64,000 nucleotides of DNA from Vespula vulgaris (lineage: Eukaryota; Arthropoda; Insecta; Hymenoptera; Vespidae), in NCBI RefSeq assembly GCF_905475345.1, contig NC_066600.1:3630001-3694000 (forward strand). Reading direction: 5' to 3'. Positions 1 to 13,489 of this stretch are shown piece after piece. The position numbers and the translations under genes are program-made. Every line of letters starts with the position of its first letter. Within the stretch, counting starts at the first letter, position 1. The notes beneath the pieces are model-generated. The model made no database searches. It had not been told where the DNA came from and worked only from the letters and a program-made list of their open reading frames with translations.

Positions 1-2201
1 CACGTGCCACGATAGATGCAACGTATAGAAATAAAGGAACCCTCTCCCTATCAGGATTGAAATTCAATGGTACGATAAAAGCGAATGTAATGTTACATGG
101 TATTTTATCTGGGAAATATACGATTGCGATCTCTGATTGTAATGAAATTGATTGTAACGAAGCAATAAGGAATAAAAAGAAAGAAGAAACGAATAAAGGA
201 AGAAGAAACGTGTTTTGTTATTTATTTGTCAAGGGAATGAATGATCGAGATTATCTTTAAGTATTCAAAACGTACGGGATTTTGACGTAGAGCGTTGCCA
301 TTAATAGAAATAAAGAAAGAAAGGAAGATGGAAGAGAAAAATTGTTATCGCGTATGAGAGAGAAAAGCCGAGGAAAAGTCTAAATGAAAGAACAAGCGCT
401 TCTCCAAATGAATGGTTAATCAAGATAAAAATGTAGCCGTTCAGTGTTCGCACGATATTTATTCGTGGGAGTTGCAGTGGTAAAAGCAGGATTCGTGTAT
501 TATTAAAACTAATTCATTTGGGTTACTCGATTTGGCTAGCGGAGAAGCGAGAGAAACGCGTAAAAGAAGGGTGAGTGTTCGGTAGGTGACCACTTGGCTC
601 GTTGTGTTGCTACCTGCAGCGACGTTTTAATTAAAAAAGTCCGAATGACCGGCGTGCGAGAGCGTTACCTCTACGTTTACTCCGTTAGTGTATGACCTTG
701 CGTAATGTTCTTCGATATTTCTATGTATGTATATAACTACCTATCCTATGTATGTATGTATGTATGCATATATGAAGCTACGGGAGAAACACGTGAAAAA
801 TATCGCGAGCAAATTCGTTGGCAATGTTTTATTTCCCTTTTGCGACTTCTACACCGTCGAGTTTCTGGTGCCATTTCGTCTGTTATATTCGATTGCTTGT
901 TTTCTACTTTCGATTTAGAAAAGATTGCTTTCAACGATAAGAACCCAACGCGAACATCTCTTGGACAAGGTAGAAGATATATAATAGTTTGTCGGAAACA
1001 GATGGTAAGAGGTTATACTCACAGTGTGATCGATGCAAACTTTACCATCGTCCAAACAGCTACCCTGTTAAAGCCAAGCTTCTAAATAAACAAGCCAAGT
1101 AACTCCCTTGTTCTACGATCTAGGACGAACAGGACTTTCCAAAAGTCCTTCCTTCCTTCCTTCCTTCCTTCCTTCCTTCCTTCTCCCTTACTTCCGAGTC
1201 CTTCGGTCCTCATAACAGGTGAGTAAAACTGATACATCGTCGCTCTTGTTAATATAATACGAACTGACAAAGACTAACTGCGAGACGTTTAGAGTTTAGA
1301 TTTTATATGTATTAAATCCTATATTTGTACGAAAGATTTTCGATAACGAATGGTACTGATTTTGTTTCGAAGAATCGTATCGATGTTAAGATAAATATGA
1401 ATAGGTACTAACTCGTCCGAGAAAAAAAGAGATAAAAGTTGTTATTGTTGATCAATAATATCGAATCATTGAACCGTGCATTTTTTCCAATATAATCAAT
1501 TTTTCCTCCTCGTTCTGTCTCTCTCGTTTTCTTTTTTTCTTCACTTTTAATTTTCTTTCTTTTATTTTTATTTTTACATACACACACACGCATATTCTTT
1601 CTATTATCTATCTTTTTTTATTGAATCGTTTGTTAATCAATATTTTCAATGAACTATTCTTTTCTCGTTTATGAGAAAATATTTCGAAAGATTTCCAAGT
1701 CATTTGCGTATTAATTGAATATAAATCAATTGAATAATACAAACATTAACTATATATAATAAGGCTGTAAATAAAAAAATGCCTATATATATATATGTAA
1801 AAAAAAAAGAAAAGAAAAACAAAGAGGAAGAGAACGATGAGGAGTTTAATAAAAAAAATTCATCTTGAAAATATATCGTACGAATCGGTCGAAATAAAAA
1901 TATAAAGAGAAATAAAATAAGTTTCTCGCGAGGTAAAACGCGATACAGCGCGATGGAAGAATCTGTTCATCTTATATGTATCTATCTATCTATGTATGTA
2001 TGTATGTATGTATGTTGTTGGTAAGTACGATCCATAAGAGGACTTCCTCGCAGCGGGTTGCACGTTCACCTGCTCGGTACGATTTTCTCGCTCGTTCGTT
2101 CCGGTGAGCTGCGTTGCAGCTGGCATCGGATAAACACGAATTGTGCGACTGCATCGATGCGCTTCATCGAAATTCCTATCGAAGTCTTTTCCTATAAGAT
2201 C

Positions 2202-2239
<38 letters not shown>

Positions 2240-2495
2240 AAACGAGAAAGGATCGTCTCTTTGTTCGGCCACGAATGAAACCGTCTTACAAAACCGATAA
2301 TGAAAATTTTCGCACGATCGTTCTCGATATTGGACTATCTTCTTATTTCTTTTTTTTTTTCTCCTTTTCTCTTCGCTCCTTTCTTATATTTTCTTTCTTG
2401 TATTCGGTCGACAAAACATGAAATAACTATACAATCCACGATACATATCAATCGATATTTGTAAAATTAACGGAGATTTAAAAAAATTCATTTGC
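1..2495. other. Non-coding, no gene recognised
   Basis: AT-rich unique sequence. It includes a CCTT array (1146-1183), a TATC/TATG array (1977-2015) and a GA tract (2210-2236). A donor-like CATAACAG|GTGAGTAAA is at 1219 on the plus strand, but no convincing coding frame leads into it. Confidence 0.6.
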
Positions 2496-2579
<84 letters not shown>

Positions 2580-2593
2580 ATGTATATATGTAT
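2496..2593. repeat. Compound microsatellite (TA)n(TG)n(TATG)n
   Basis: A TA run passes into about 22 TG units, then GTAT units, then TATA. It directly precedes the 46-51 bp minisatellite. Confidence 0.9.
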
Positions 2594-2630
2594 TTGATCG
2601 ACTCATAAATTATTATGTGACGTTATAACT

Positions 2631-2870
2631 AAGAAATTTATTACAATGGTGACATCTTTATTGTGTCACACGTATAAGAATTTATTACAATAAAGTGACA
2701 TTTATATTGTGTTACATACATAAGAATTTGTTACAATAAAATGACAAAATCATATTGTGTCATATATATATATAAGAATATATTACGATAAAATAACATT
2801 TATATAGCGTCACGTATATAGATAATTTATTAAAACAAAATGACGTTATAAGTGATAACATAACTGTTAT
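2631..2870. repeat. Minisatellite of about five 46-51 bp units with internal dyads
   Basis: Units begin at about 2631, 2676, 2722, 2773 and 2821 with AAGAATTTATTACAATAAA-like sequence. They continue into TGACA...TATTGTGTCA, so TGACA and TGTCA form an inverted pair inside the better units. The copies have diverged by substitutions and small indels. Confidence 0.8.
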
Positions 2871-3241
2871 TTTAATATAATAAATTCTTTTCCTTTTTTT
2901 AACGAGATTTACACTTACGAAACAATCCTATACGTGAAAATTCGTTTAACAAATTCGTCGATATAAGTAATATAAATATGTTAAAGATAATAATAAAACT
3001 ATATAATCAAAATATCTAAGAATCATCAATCACACGATATAACAAGGACGTTTTTAAAAAAAGAAACAAAATAAAAAAAAAATCTAACAATCAATAATTC
3101 GAGACACTAACAAGCTTAAACTTACAATAGTAAAGTTAAATTGTATAAGTTCTTCGGTTAATGGTTTGGCCATTAAGGATTTCGAACGAAGAAACGAAGA
3201 AAACGATACAAGGTAGAAGAAACTCGATTTCTTATAAGCCA

Positions 3242-3280
<39 letters not shown>

Positions 3281-5313
3281 GAGATAAAATAAAATTTCGT
3301 AAATTTCCTTTCTAATGACGCGCAACAGTGCGTTGTAAGGTTCACGAGAGAATCTACAACGTTGATCGGCGGCGAAGCTTAGATCCGTATTGCGGGTTGG
3401 GCGCTATTAAAATGTATTTGGATGGGATATCGAGCGAAGAGGATTATGGCTATTCGAGTTATCGAATCGTCGGTAAAGGTAAATGACCGTGCTTAAGCGG
3501 GCCAAATCATTCGATTAGAGAGAAGGACGTTGTACCACCTACGACCAGGCTTGCTTTAACATTATCGTTCATTCGGAATCCTCCAAGAGCCGTGTGTTCT
3601 CTCTTCGAACTACCGAACGTTCGATTTTGCAAATCGAACAACTACTACGGGACTCTGTAAATTAGTTAAGATTATTTTTTTTTTTTTTCTTCTTTCTTTA
3701 TTATTATTTTTTTTTTTTTTTTTTTTTAACAAAAGGATAACGTTAAACGCGTACTCCAATATTCGTTTGATCGTACACTTTTTAGCGAAGGCACGTTTAA
3801 TGAGAACGTATGTAAATGTATTTAATCAAACTAGCGAAATAATGAACATACATTTTCGATGGAAATACGACAGAAGATCGAAGAAGAGAGCGCTCGAACG
3901 ATTATCGACTAACGATCAGACTCTCTACGAATTCGAGATACCTGACCTTTCGAAAGTGCGCACATCGAATACCAAATTCCACGGTACGACAAGTAGATAC
4001 ATAATAGAGAAAGCGTATGACAGGGCAAGAGAGCAAGAGAGAATGGATGTCACAAAGAGAGAGAGAGAGAGAGAGAGGGACATTATTAGGGATCTCTACG
4101 ATTGGCTTATCTCGTCGAGTGTCACAAGCATCGCGTCATCCAATTATAGACTTTTGGTCCATACGAGATCATAAGAGCAGATTAATTAGAATTCCTATAA
4201 TTTCAGCGAACGTTGAATCTTCCACGTTCTGACCAATAAAAATACTTTCCTATCTTTCTTTTCGCGATTAAAAATTTCTCCTTGCGAATTAAATTTTGTC
4301 TATTATCTTTCTTTTTTCATGACCCTTTACAAAAAAAGTAAAAGAAACGAAAGAAAGAAAAAGAAATAAGAAAAGTAAACGATAGGTACAGCGTAATGTG
4401 CAATTTGATTTTTTTCTTTCTTTCTTTCTTTTTTTTTTTTTTTCTTTTACATCGAATTCACCTATCTCTGTTCATTCTTTTTGTTTCGTTTTGTTTGTTT
4501 GTTTGTTTGTTTGTTTGTTTATTTGTTTACTTTTTTTTTCTCATTCCGTCGAGCACCATTAAAAGCGTGGACGTGTTGATTGACTTTCGAAAGCGCGTTC
4601 CTTTTTTTTCTTTCTTTTTTATTTTCCTTTTTTCCTTTTCATTCACTCCTAAATATCACTTGGTGTTAACGACCGATAAAAGAGCTTGAAAATCTGATAA
4701 ACTAAATATATCCATCGAGAACGGGATAAATCGATTACACGATACCCCGCATTTAGAACAATTTTCTTTTGTAAAATTCCAAAGTTTCGATATAACAAAA
4801 AAAAAAAGGAAAGAAAAAAAAAACTTTCAGAGACCATGTTTCGTACATTACTCGAAATGATTTAATAAGCGCTTGAAAATTTCCTACGAACAAACCTAAT
4901 TATATATTCCTCGAGAATAGTAAAATAATATTATACGGGAATAGTGAAACATTTCGTAATTGCTATCATAAATATTGAAAATCATAGGTAAGCGAACTTC
5001 CAGAAGAAATGTTTTAATTAAAATTTCTAATTCGTTCCATGAACTCACATACATAATTCGATAAAATCTTCATCTACTGTCGCGAACGAACGAGAAGTGC
5101 AAATTGAAAAGGGGTGGCAGAGAAAGGGGAAGAGGGTGGGGAGGTTGATAGAGAAGAAAAAAAAAGAGAGAGAAAAAAATTAAGAAAAAAAAAGAAAAGA
5201 AAGAAAGGGAAAAAAAAAGAAGAAAAAAAAATCATTCATAGAGGGGTTAATATCCGGCACGTGGCCAAAGCAAAGCAACGGCTATGACACCTTTTTTCTA
5301 CCTCTTGCTTCCA

Positions 5314-5344
<31 letters not shown>

Positions 5345-5511
5345 CTTTCGTGCATCGAGAACGCTATGCAACCGGCTGCATGCCCGCGGCATGTGTCTGG
5401 CGCGGCTCGTTATTTCCGCACCTGTAGGAGCACCGCCATATGGCTGGAGCCTCCTTTTGTGAGCACCTGATCGTATAAAAGAAAAGGAGAGAGATAGATA
5501 GATAGAGAGAT

Positions 5512-5558
<47 letters not shown>

Positions 5559-6880
5559 CTTTCTTCGACGGGTTTCGTATTAAAGATCAGTACGAACTGG
5601 CGCGTGCCGCTTACTTTGATATCTTTCGAGTAATCATCTTGAAAAATGTTTCAATAATATCGTCAAAATATCTGTTAAAAATCTAGAACTTTTTAATATC
5701 TAGACGTTTCAATTTTTATAAGTTTGAAAGATTATTTAGAATTGTGAGAATATAAATTTTGTTAACTGGAACTAAAAATTCTGGATAAACGCTAATGTCA
5801 CTTACGAAAGTTGTTTATTAAAATGTGATATTTATAAGTATTGATAATTATAAATTGTAAAATAAAGAAAGAAAAAGATTATTGGGATGATCAGTGTATC
5901 GATATATCGTACGTCGTGAGTTTGTAGTTAAGAGGATTAAGCGTTTAATCATCGAAAAATAAAAAAAAAATTGTTGCAATGTTTATGGGAATTTATCGTT
6001 CGTTCAATGCTTTATAAAACGTTAACACTTAAACACGTTTGGTCTAATACTTATAAGTATATAATCTAATACTTATGAATACATTTTTTTCTTTATTTCT
6101 TCGTTTTGTCGCATCTTCTGGAAATAAGATGCAAAGAAGGAAAAGAAGAGGAGAAATGAATAAATAAAAAATAAATAAATAAGTAAAGAAAAAGACGAGA
6201 GAGAGAAAAAAGAATAATTCGATCGAAAGCGTCCGATAAGAGATCTTACTTTTTTAACGTCCAACCGATCTTGAAACGCAAGTTGGCGAATCAAGACACC
6301 GTGAAATAAGTCGCATTCGAGACAATGTAATGGCCAGGCGCAGAAAGTTGGTGCAGCCCGCGTAGAGTTCGTGGAAGCGAGCAATTCGAGCAGACTCACG
6401 AGATAACGAGAAACACCGTGTGCCATGCCTTCGGATTATCACGTTCCATTACGACTGGCAAACCGGTCCGTAATCCAATCTACTTTGTAATACAATTATA
6501 ACTTGAACGTAAACGAGTATAAAAATGTGCCTTCGAAAAGGAAACGCTTTGCATTTCGCTTGCAATCCATGCTTTATATATATATATATATGTACATACA
6601 TATGAAAGTATACATAAATACTTTGAATATGCAGACATGAAAGTATATACATATATTAATATATATATATAAATTATATTAATATTAAAAGATATATGAA
6701 AGTATATTGTAAATACACAATTTGAATATATACATATATATATAAATATATATAGATATATGAAATTAACATAAAAATATTTTCATACGTATTTATCTAT
6801 TATTGTTATTAAAAATAGTAACAATAATAATAGTAATAATAATAATGTATACTTCTATAATAATAATAATATATAATTCT

Positions 6881-6928
<48 letters not shown>

Positions 6929-7290
6929 TATATATAGAAATACGTTCTTGTTAAACTTCATCCGATTTGTAGAAACGAGTGGAAGTAGACTCCAAGTGCC
7001 TTTCCGAGTTACTAAACAGGAGAAGTTAAGATGTGACGGTGGTAATGTAATAAAATTACAGTCGGACTGGAGCGCCTAGTTTACGCTCAATCGTTCTCCG
7101 TTAGAGTTTGGTACGCCTCGCCACTGTAATCTCAACGGTGTTATATTCAGCCAACCTCTACCTTAACCTTCTTCCGAACTTTACGCTTGCGAATAACGTT
7201 GAGAGTTAGTCGGAGCGTTATCTAGAACCACTTGGAACGTATAAAAGAGAATATCGTACGATACGATCGTCGTGCTACCGTCGAGTAAGC
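2871..7290. other. Non-coding, AT-rich with repeats; one unique island
   Basis: Contents are a CT tract (3241-3280), poly-T (3669-3727), GA (4059-4079), GTTT array (4491-4529), CTTT (5312-5340) and GATA/GA (5491-5568). There is also a long AAT/TA region (6570-6935). A denser unique island lies at 5260-5470, with GCATGC-type words and an E-box CATATG. No coding exon is supported. Confidence 0.55.
6821..6932. repeat. AAT microsatellite
   Basis: Interrupted (AAT)n with the longest pure run at about 6886-6926, flanked by TA-rich sequence. Confidence 0.9.
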
Positions 7291-7292
7291 GA

Positions 7293-7335
7293 GTAAACGA
7301 ACGAATGAACGAACGAACGAACGAACGAACGAACG
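7293..7335. repeat. GAAC tetranucleotide array
   Basis: About ten ACGA units with one GAAT variant. The same motif recurs at 33784-33815 and, as its complement TTCG, at 39890-39938. Confidence 0.9.
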
Positions 7336-7439
7336 AGCTAGCGGGCGTGCTTATACAAAATAAACAAATATAAAGTTCTTCTCGTTAATTACTCGATCGT
7401 TGTAATACCGGATTACTACTTGTTCTATTCAACCAAGAA

Positions 7440-8201
7440 AGAGAGATAGAGATAGAGAGAGGCTTATAAATCTCTATTTGATAGTAGATACATTATCATT
7501 CCTGAACGAGACTGGAAATAGTTTCCATCTCTCTTTTCCTATCTCTTTCTCTATCTCTTTCTCTATCTCTATCTCTCTTTCTCTTTCCCTTTCTATCTAT
7601 CTCTTTCTCTCGTTTTGCTCATACTCTTAGAAACAGCCTTTCCATCGAAAAGCTGAGAAGAAAAGAGTAGCGAGGGCGGATATCGCGAGTCTCCTCGACG
7701 ATAGTCGACTTCTTGCAGGCAGTCGTTAACCCTCTTGTCGCATGGTTATCGTTGTGTCGACGAGGTAGGGAACGAGGAGAAAAGGAAAGAGAAAAAGGAG
7801 AAATAAACGGACAGAAAAAAAGGACGGACAGATAGACAGACAGAGAAAAAAAAGGAGAGAAAGAATGAAAGAGAAGAAGAAAGAGAGAGAGAGAGAGAGA
7901 AAGAATAAGAAAAAGAGAGAAGAGAAAGTAAGGTTGATTTCGAAAAGAAAAGAAAAGAAAAGAAGAAAAAAAGGGATAGTAAAAGCCCGTTAACACAGCA
8001 GATCGAGAAAAAGAAGGAAAAGAGAAAAGAGAAAAAGAGACAGAAAGAAAGAGAAAGAAAGAGAAATAGATAGATAGAAAGAAAGAAAGAGAGAGAGAGA
8101 TAGAGAGAGAGAGTGAAAGAAGAAGAAAAGCTAGGCATGAGAGAAGCCTCAGGCGAGAAAAGGTCGCTGACATCTTCATCGAGAGGCACGAGTCTTCTCT
8201 G

Positions 8202-8244
<43 letters not shown>

Positions 8245-8280
8245 TTCTCTCTCTCTATCTATCTATCTTTATCTCTTTCG
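7440..8280. repeat. Alternating polypyrimidine and polypurine block
   Basis: CT-rich sequence fills 7520-7615 and purine-rich GA/GAAA fills 7785-8130 with few interruptions. It switches to CT-rich sequence at about 8196-8280. The large open frames across it are read-through of GA/CT steps and are not genes. Confidence 0.85.
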
Positions 8281-8821
8281 TCTGATACGACAAATAATAA
8301 AAGGGCGAACGCGCGGCAGCAAAGAGGTCGTTAACGGAACGAACGAACGGGAAATTATGCGGGTCCTTAATTAAATTTCTTGATTCCATCGCGCTATCTC
8401 TCCGTTCTGGCGAAACGACGCTCAAACTGTCGTTACCGGCGTAACCGTTGGTCAGAGCCGTGCTCCGACAATCACCGTCACTTATCGCACCGTCTCATAC
8501 TCCTCCTACTTCTCCTACACCCCCTTCTTCTTTTTCTTTCTTCGTCTTTCTAAGCGAATCTAATCGCGCTACGCTGCTCTTTCTCTTTCTCTCTGTGTCT
8601 GTATCTCTTTCTCTTTTTCTCTTTCTCTTTCTCTTTCTCTATCTCTTCCCATGGCTTTGATAATAACGTTCACAACGTATCGACGAAGGAACGTGGCTCG
8701 TTCGATCATTGTTTCAACATTGTCGAAATTCTTTAGTTCGGAATGAATTCTGCTGAATTCGAATTATCGAAACAGGACGATAAAATTTAATCCGACGTGA
8801 GAAATTATTAATAGATAATAT

Positions 8822-9152
8822 CGCTTTGATAAGAAAATTATTTTTATATGTTATTTATATGTATAAATATATATATATATATATAAGGAAATAATTGACC
8901 GTATGGATTTTTAATCGTTTATCTAAATAATTATTAGTTTGAGTTTGTCTGAATCTAATTGCACATGTTATCTACAAAAAGAAATATATATGTACATACA
9001 CACGTGATTTCGCTTTGATAAGAACATTATTGACTTTTTTATATGTTATTTATATATATATATAATTAATTAATTAATTACATGGAGTTTCAATCGTTTA
9101 TCTAAATAATTATTAGTTTGAGTTTATCTGAATCTAATTGCACATGTTATCT

Positions 9153-9204
<52 letters not shown>
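8822..9204. repeat. Tandem duplication of about 180-190 bp plus a TA tract
   Basis: Two copies start with CGCTTTGATAAGAA at 8822 and 9011. Both run through ATCTAAATAATTATTAG and end GCACATGTTATCTACAA at about 8977 and 9156. They differ mainly in their TA and ATTA runs. The second copy ends in a pure TA tract (9155-9204). Confidence 0.85.
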
Positions 9205-9206
<2 letters not shown>

Positions 9207-10454
9207 CGATATCTTTTAACTGTTTTATTTAAATCATAAAATGAATTTAATTCATTTAGAGTCATATCGATTTCGTATTACTTATAGTATCCAAACGATT
9301 TAGATAAATTAATCACACACATATATCAGTATCATCTATACGATTAATAACAGATACAAAATAGCAATAAAAATATCATAATTAAAAAGTTTAAATGCCT
9401 ATCAGCGGTTCGTTGAAACCATACAATTGAAAGTTATAAATAACAAAACAAAACAAAACCAAATAAAATAGAAGACATATTTCGTGATCTATCCATAAAA
9501 AAAAAAAAAAGAAAAAAAAGAAAGAAAAAAAAATAAAGGAAAAGAAAAGAAAACGAGTCAGCGGAGACCAGCCAGTGAACTCGTTCCAACTTCTCCCACG
9601 ATCTGAGAAAGTTCTTAAGAAGATGAGAAGAGAGAATCGAAAGGGCCGATAGAGAAAGAGATCGGCCATGACGGGAAGGAAGGTTACACGTAGACCGTGC
9701 GAAAGTACAACGTTAAAACGATCGGTAGAAGCGCCGTGTATCCCGTATTCGATATTAATCGTCGGATAACACGCGCGGTTACGCGAGTATCCTAGAACCC
9801 TAGTCGTTTCGGAGTCCGGAAGAAAGTGCCTCGTTAGCACTAAATCTCTTCGTGGTAGCAACGAGCTCGGACAGACCCGTAATTTTCCGAAAGGTATACG
9901 TGTACCGAGCTCGCAATTACAAATTAATAAACGGTCTGCGAGGGCCGCATTTCGCTTTGATTCGCAAAATTAGCCGTGGAGGCTAATTGGCCACTTCCAT
10001 GCCGTGCATCCCCGTCGATCGTTCCTTCGGTTCTCGGCACGATCATGCGTGAGTCTATATACATACATATGTATATATATATATTCGTTTGTGTGTGTGT
10101 GAGTGTATATGAGTGTGCTTTATACCAAAGGTTCGTGAGGTACGGGGTAAGTGCTTCGACTTATAAGACCCTTTCTTCGTCTTCTTGTTCTTCTCTTTCC
10201 TCTATTTTATTCTCCTTTTTTCCCCTTCTACCTCGCATTATCTCCATCGTAAGATTCTCCGGTTTACTTTATCTTTCTACGTACACTCCATATTCTCGAG
10301 AACATCGTAAGATTCTTTTTCTAAATCGGCCTCTATCGTCGTTTGCGATTCCAAGCAAATTCGCTTTCTCGACAACGTGTCGCTTATCAAAAGCGTTCCC
10401 TATCCCAAGAGAGAGAGAGACGATGGTTGAACATTGTTATGAATACTTTTAAAT

Positions 10455-10510
<56 letters not shown>

Positions 10511-11060
10511 GTATGTACACGTGGGATTTTTATTTTTAATACACAATTTCCTAACGCTTTTTCTCCCTCGTTGACGATACGCTGAAAGCACCCTTATGTT
10601 TCCCAAAAGATTAAAAAAAGAGAAAACATATGCAGAGATACATACTACACGTATAATGCGTAAATTACTTCTCCTTTTAATTACTGCTTCTCGAGATAGA
10701 TAGAGAAAGAGAAAGAGAAAGAGTTATTCACGATGTTATTTAAAAAATATATATACTACAACGAGTGCACGATACAAATATAAGTCGAAAAGATTCGGCT
10801 GCTAATAGAAACGCGTTGGAAATTCTGGGTCAAGTTTTAACTACCCCTAGAGCGTAATGAGAGAGATTGAGAAAAAGAGAAAAAAGGAAAAGAAAGAGAG
10901 AGAGAGAGATTGGTAGAATTATTTTTTTCCTTTGAAACTATTGAAATCTTTGGGAACGATAAAAGTTAGAAAGTCGTATGAAAGCAAGGGAGTTCGCGAA
11001 GATTTAGAAGTCTAATCTAGCGGCACTTGCTTCGTTAATGTCGAACTACTGCCGGACAGT
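9205..11060. other. Non-coding with one unique island
   Basis: AT-rich at first, then a unique, more balanced block at 9560-10050 containing CTAATTGGCC and CAATTACAAATTAAT. A TA/GTAT array lies at 10458-10520. A GTGAGT word at 10048 and GTAAGT at 10147 lack a supporting coding frame. Confidence 0.5.
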
Positions 11061-11067
11061 TCGAAAG

Positions 11068-11165
11068 GACAAAAAGAAGAAGAAGAAGAAAAAGAAGAAG
11101 AAGAAGAAGAACGGAAAACTAAGAAGAAGAAAAAAAAAGAAAGAAAAAAGAAGAAGAAGAAAACC
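11068..11165. repeat. GAA-rich polypurine tract
   Basis: Nearly 100 bases of AAG/GAA/GAAA on the plus strand. The Lys-rich and Ser/Phe-rich frames it creates on the two strands are artefacts. Confidence 0.9.
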
Positions 11166-11169
11166 TTGT

Positions 11170-13365
11170 TTAAATCAAATTCCTCAATTTGCAAGAGAGA
11201 ACTTTCCTCGAAGGTTCCTCCTTTCAATCCAAGTTCGGGTTAGTTAAAACAAATGTTCATTCGTCCATTTCGTTAGATAACCCCGTGACGTTAATTAAGC
11301 TTCGTTTAAATAATAACGAACCCGCGAGATTAACATAAACGATGAGTCATGCGATCGAACTCAACTTGGTCCTTTATCGTCACGTTCGTCGCACGTAGGT
11401 ACGTGGCCCGAAGCGAAAACGCGACTAACTCCTCGTCGATATCGCCCTTTTTCCCCTTTCGACCCTTTACCCTCTTCATTCCCACCCCTCTACTATTCCC
11501 ATACTACTACCTTATTCCATCGTTGTAGATCAACGTTTAAAGTAATTTCGTTTTATTTACAGAGCGGATCGTTAAAACGTAACAACGAAAATCGAGGAAT
11601 ACGCGCGTAGGTATGCGTTAACAGGTTATCATGAAAACGAGCATTATAAGTGAATTATTGCGAGAACGAGCAGCCGAATAAAGGTATAATCCCTTCCATA
11701 TTTTGTACTACAAACGATTACGATCAAACGCAACGAACTATTTAACGAATATTTTGCATGCCTCTGTTCGAAGTATGGGAAAGAGATAGATACGAGAGAG
11801 AGAGAGAGAGAGAGAGAGGAGGGAGGTTGGTAGAGAGGAAACGTGGAAGCGAGAGCAGAGGTCGCGTTCAATAGAGGCAAGTATAAGCGATCCAACGACA
11901 AGAGAAAAAACGAGATTCATCGAGCCATAAAGTAGGATTTATCATGGTAAACTCACGTTGTATTCTCGCAGTGCTCGTCGAACGTGTACCGCGTTAAGTG
12001 GCCCCACAACGATGAGAGAAAGGCGTAGGAAAAGTTGGAAAGAGATGGAGGACTCGAGAACGTTAAAGGAGACCAGATCTATCGGACTATTGTCCGCAAG
12101 GCCGTAGAGAGCGTTCTTGCATATATGCAAACGAATCTATATATATATATATACATATATATCGTATCTATGTATGTATATATGTACGTATGTAGTTACC
12201 TATGTATATATGTATGTACGTATGTATGTACGCATGAACAAGTGTGTTTGCAATGGACAGCACACAGCGAACCACGAGTCAACGTTGCTGACTCACGAGT
12301 TATCGCCTATAAGGCACGTTATCCTGATAGTATCTCCTTTTCCTTCTGTCTGTCTGTCTTTATCTCTCCCTCTTTCTCTTTCTCTCCTTCTTTCTTTCTT
12401 TCTTTCTTTCTTTCTATAACTTGGTATCTCGTTGTTCGAGTAACTTGGTAACCGGTTAACCGATTCCGAAAACGGAACGACGCATTTGATCGCAAATAAA
12501 TCTTACCAGAGCCGGACGTAAAAATGAATTCTTCGTTGGCATAGATTTATGATTTTCTCGAGCAAGGATATCCGACTTCGACTAGACTTTTTTCGAATTC
12601 TCTGCAGAGTTATTTATATATTATATATGTCTGTGTGCATGTATATTTTATGTATGTATGTATGTATGTATATATGGATTGTATTTTTTATAGATAATAT
12701 ATTATTAATAAATTAATATATATATATATAATAGTGTATAGTATTTGGACGGTTTGTCTATGAATTATTTTATTATTTACGGCATATAAACTATCGTCTT
12801 TCCATGGGATTATAATTTTATCCCTTGATTTAAATTTTAAATTATTCATGTAAATCTTTTCACGGATCGTTAGTGGTATTATATTGTGAAGACATTCGTA
12901 TGTTATTAGATATAGCATTACGTTTCAATTTTATATTAACGTTAGTCGACGTTTTAATCCGTAACTACGTATCTAATTATTTGAATCGTTCAGACTTTCT
13001 ATATCAGACATTTGTGGTTTTTAGTGTTTCTTTAAATGATATTATAATAATTTAAATGCTCGATATGTCTCCTCTGATATTATTTATTCAAATTTCAAGT
13101 ACGGATCATTAGTAGTATTATTTCATGAGCCAACGGATAAAGAAGACGATACTCTAAAGAGTATCATCTTCTCTCTGTTCTTTTATATTCCAAGAGTAAG
13201 AATAAGGTCTCAGATTTTCCAGCTTAAGAAGCTCAAATGTCTCTCTCTTTCTCTCTAGATTGTCTCTCTCGTAAGAGGGGCTATTTCTTCCTGAACGAAA
13301 CTGGCAAGAAAGTGGTTGTAAGGTAAAAGGCCTAGTGATTAGAAGCGAGACAAAGGAGTAGTAAG
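11170..13365. other. Non-coding, no gene recognised
   Basis: Contents are a GA tract (11790-11822), a TA/GTAT array (12130-12240), CTTT (12390-12418) and a TATG array (12650-12680). There are also two diverged copies of ACGGATC(G/A)TTAGT(G/A)GTATTAT at 12862 and 13101, and a near-perfect hairpin at 13141-13172. Confidence 0.55.
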
Positions 13366-13369
13366 ATGA

Positions 13370-13425
13370 GAAGATAGAAAGACAGAGACAGAGATAAAGA
13401 GATAGAGAGGTAGACAGACAGAGAC

Positions 13426-13489
<64 letters not shown>

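Noticed and set aside
1195..1225. Perfect CAG|GTGAGT donor on the plus strand
   Set aside because: About one such word per strand is expected by chance, and no open, balanced frame leads into it.
7619..8189. Two long overlapping minus-strand frames rich in Ser, Leu and Phe
   Set aside because: They are GA/CT tract read-through in two frames at once, with no domain and no splice context.
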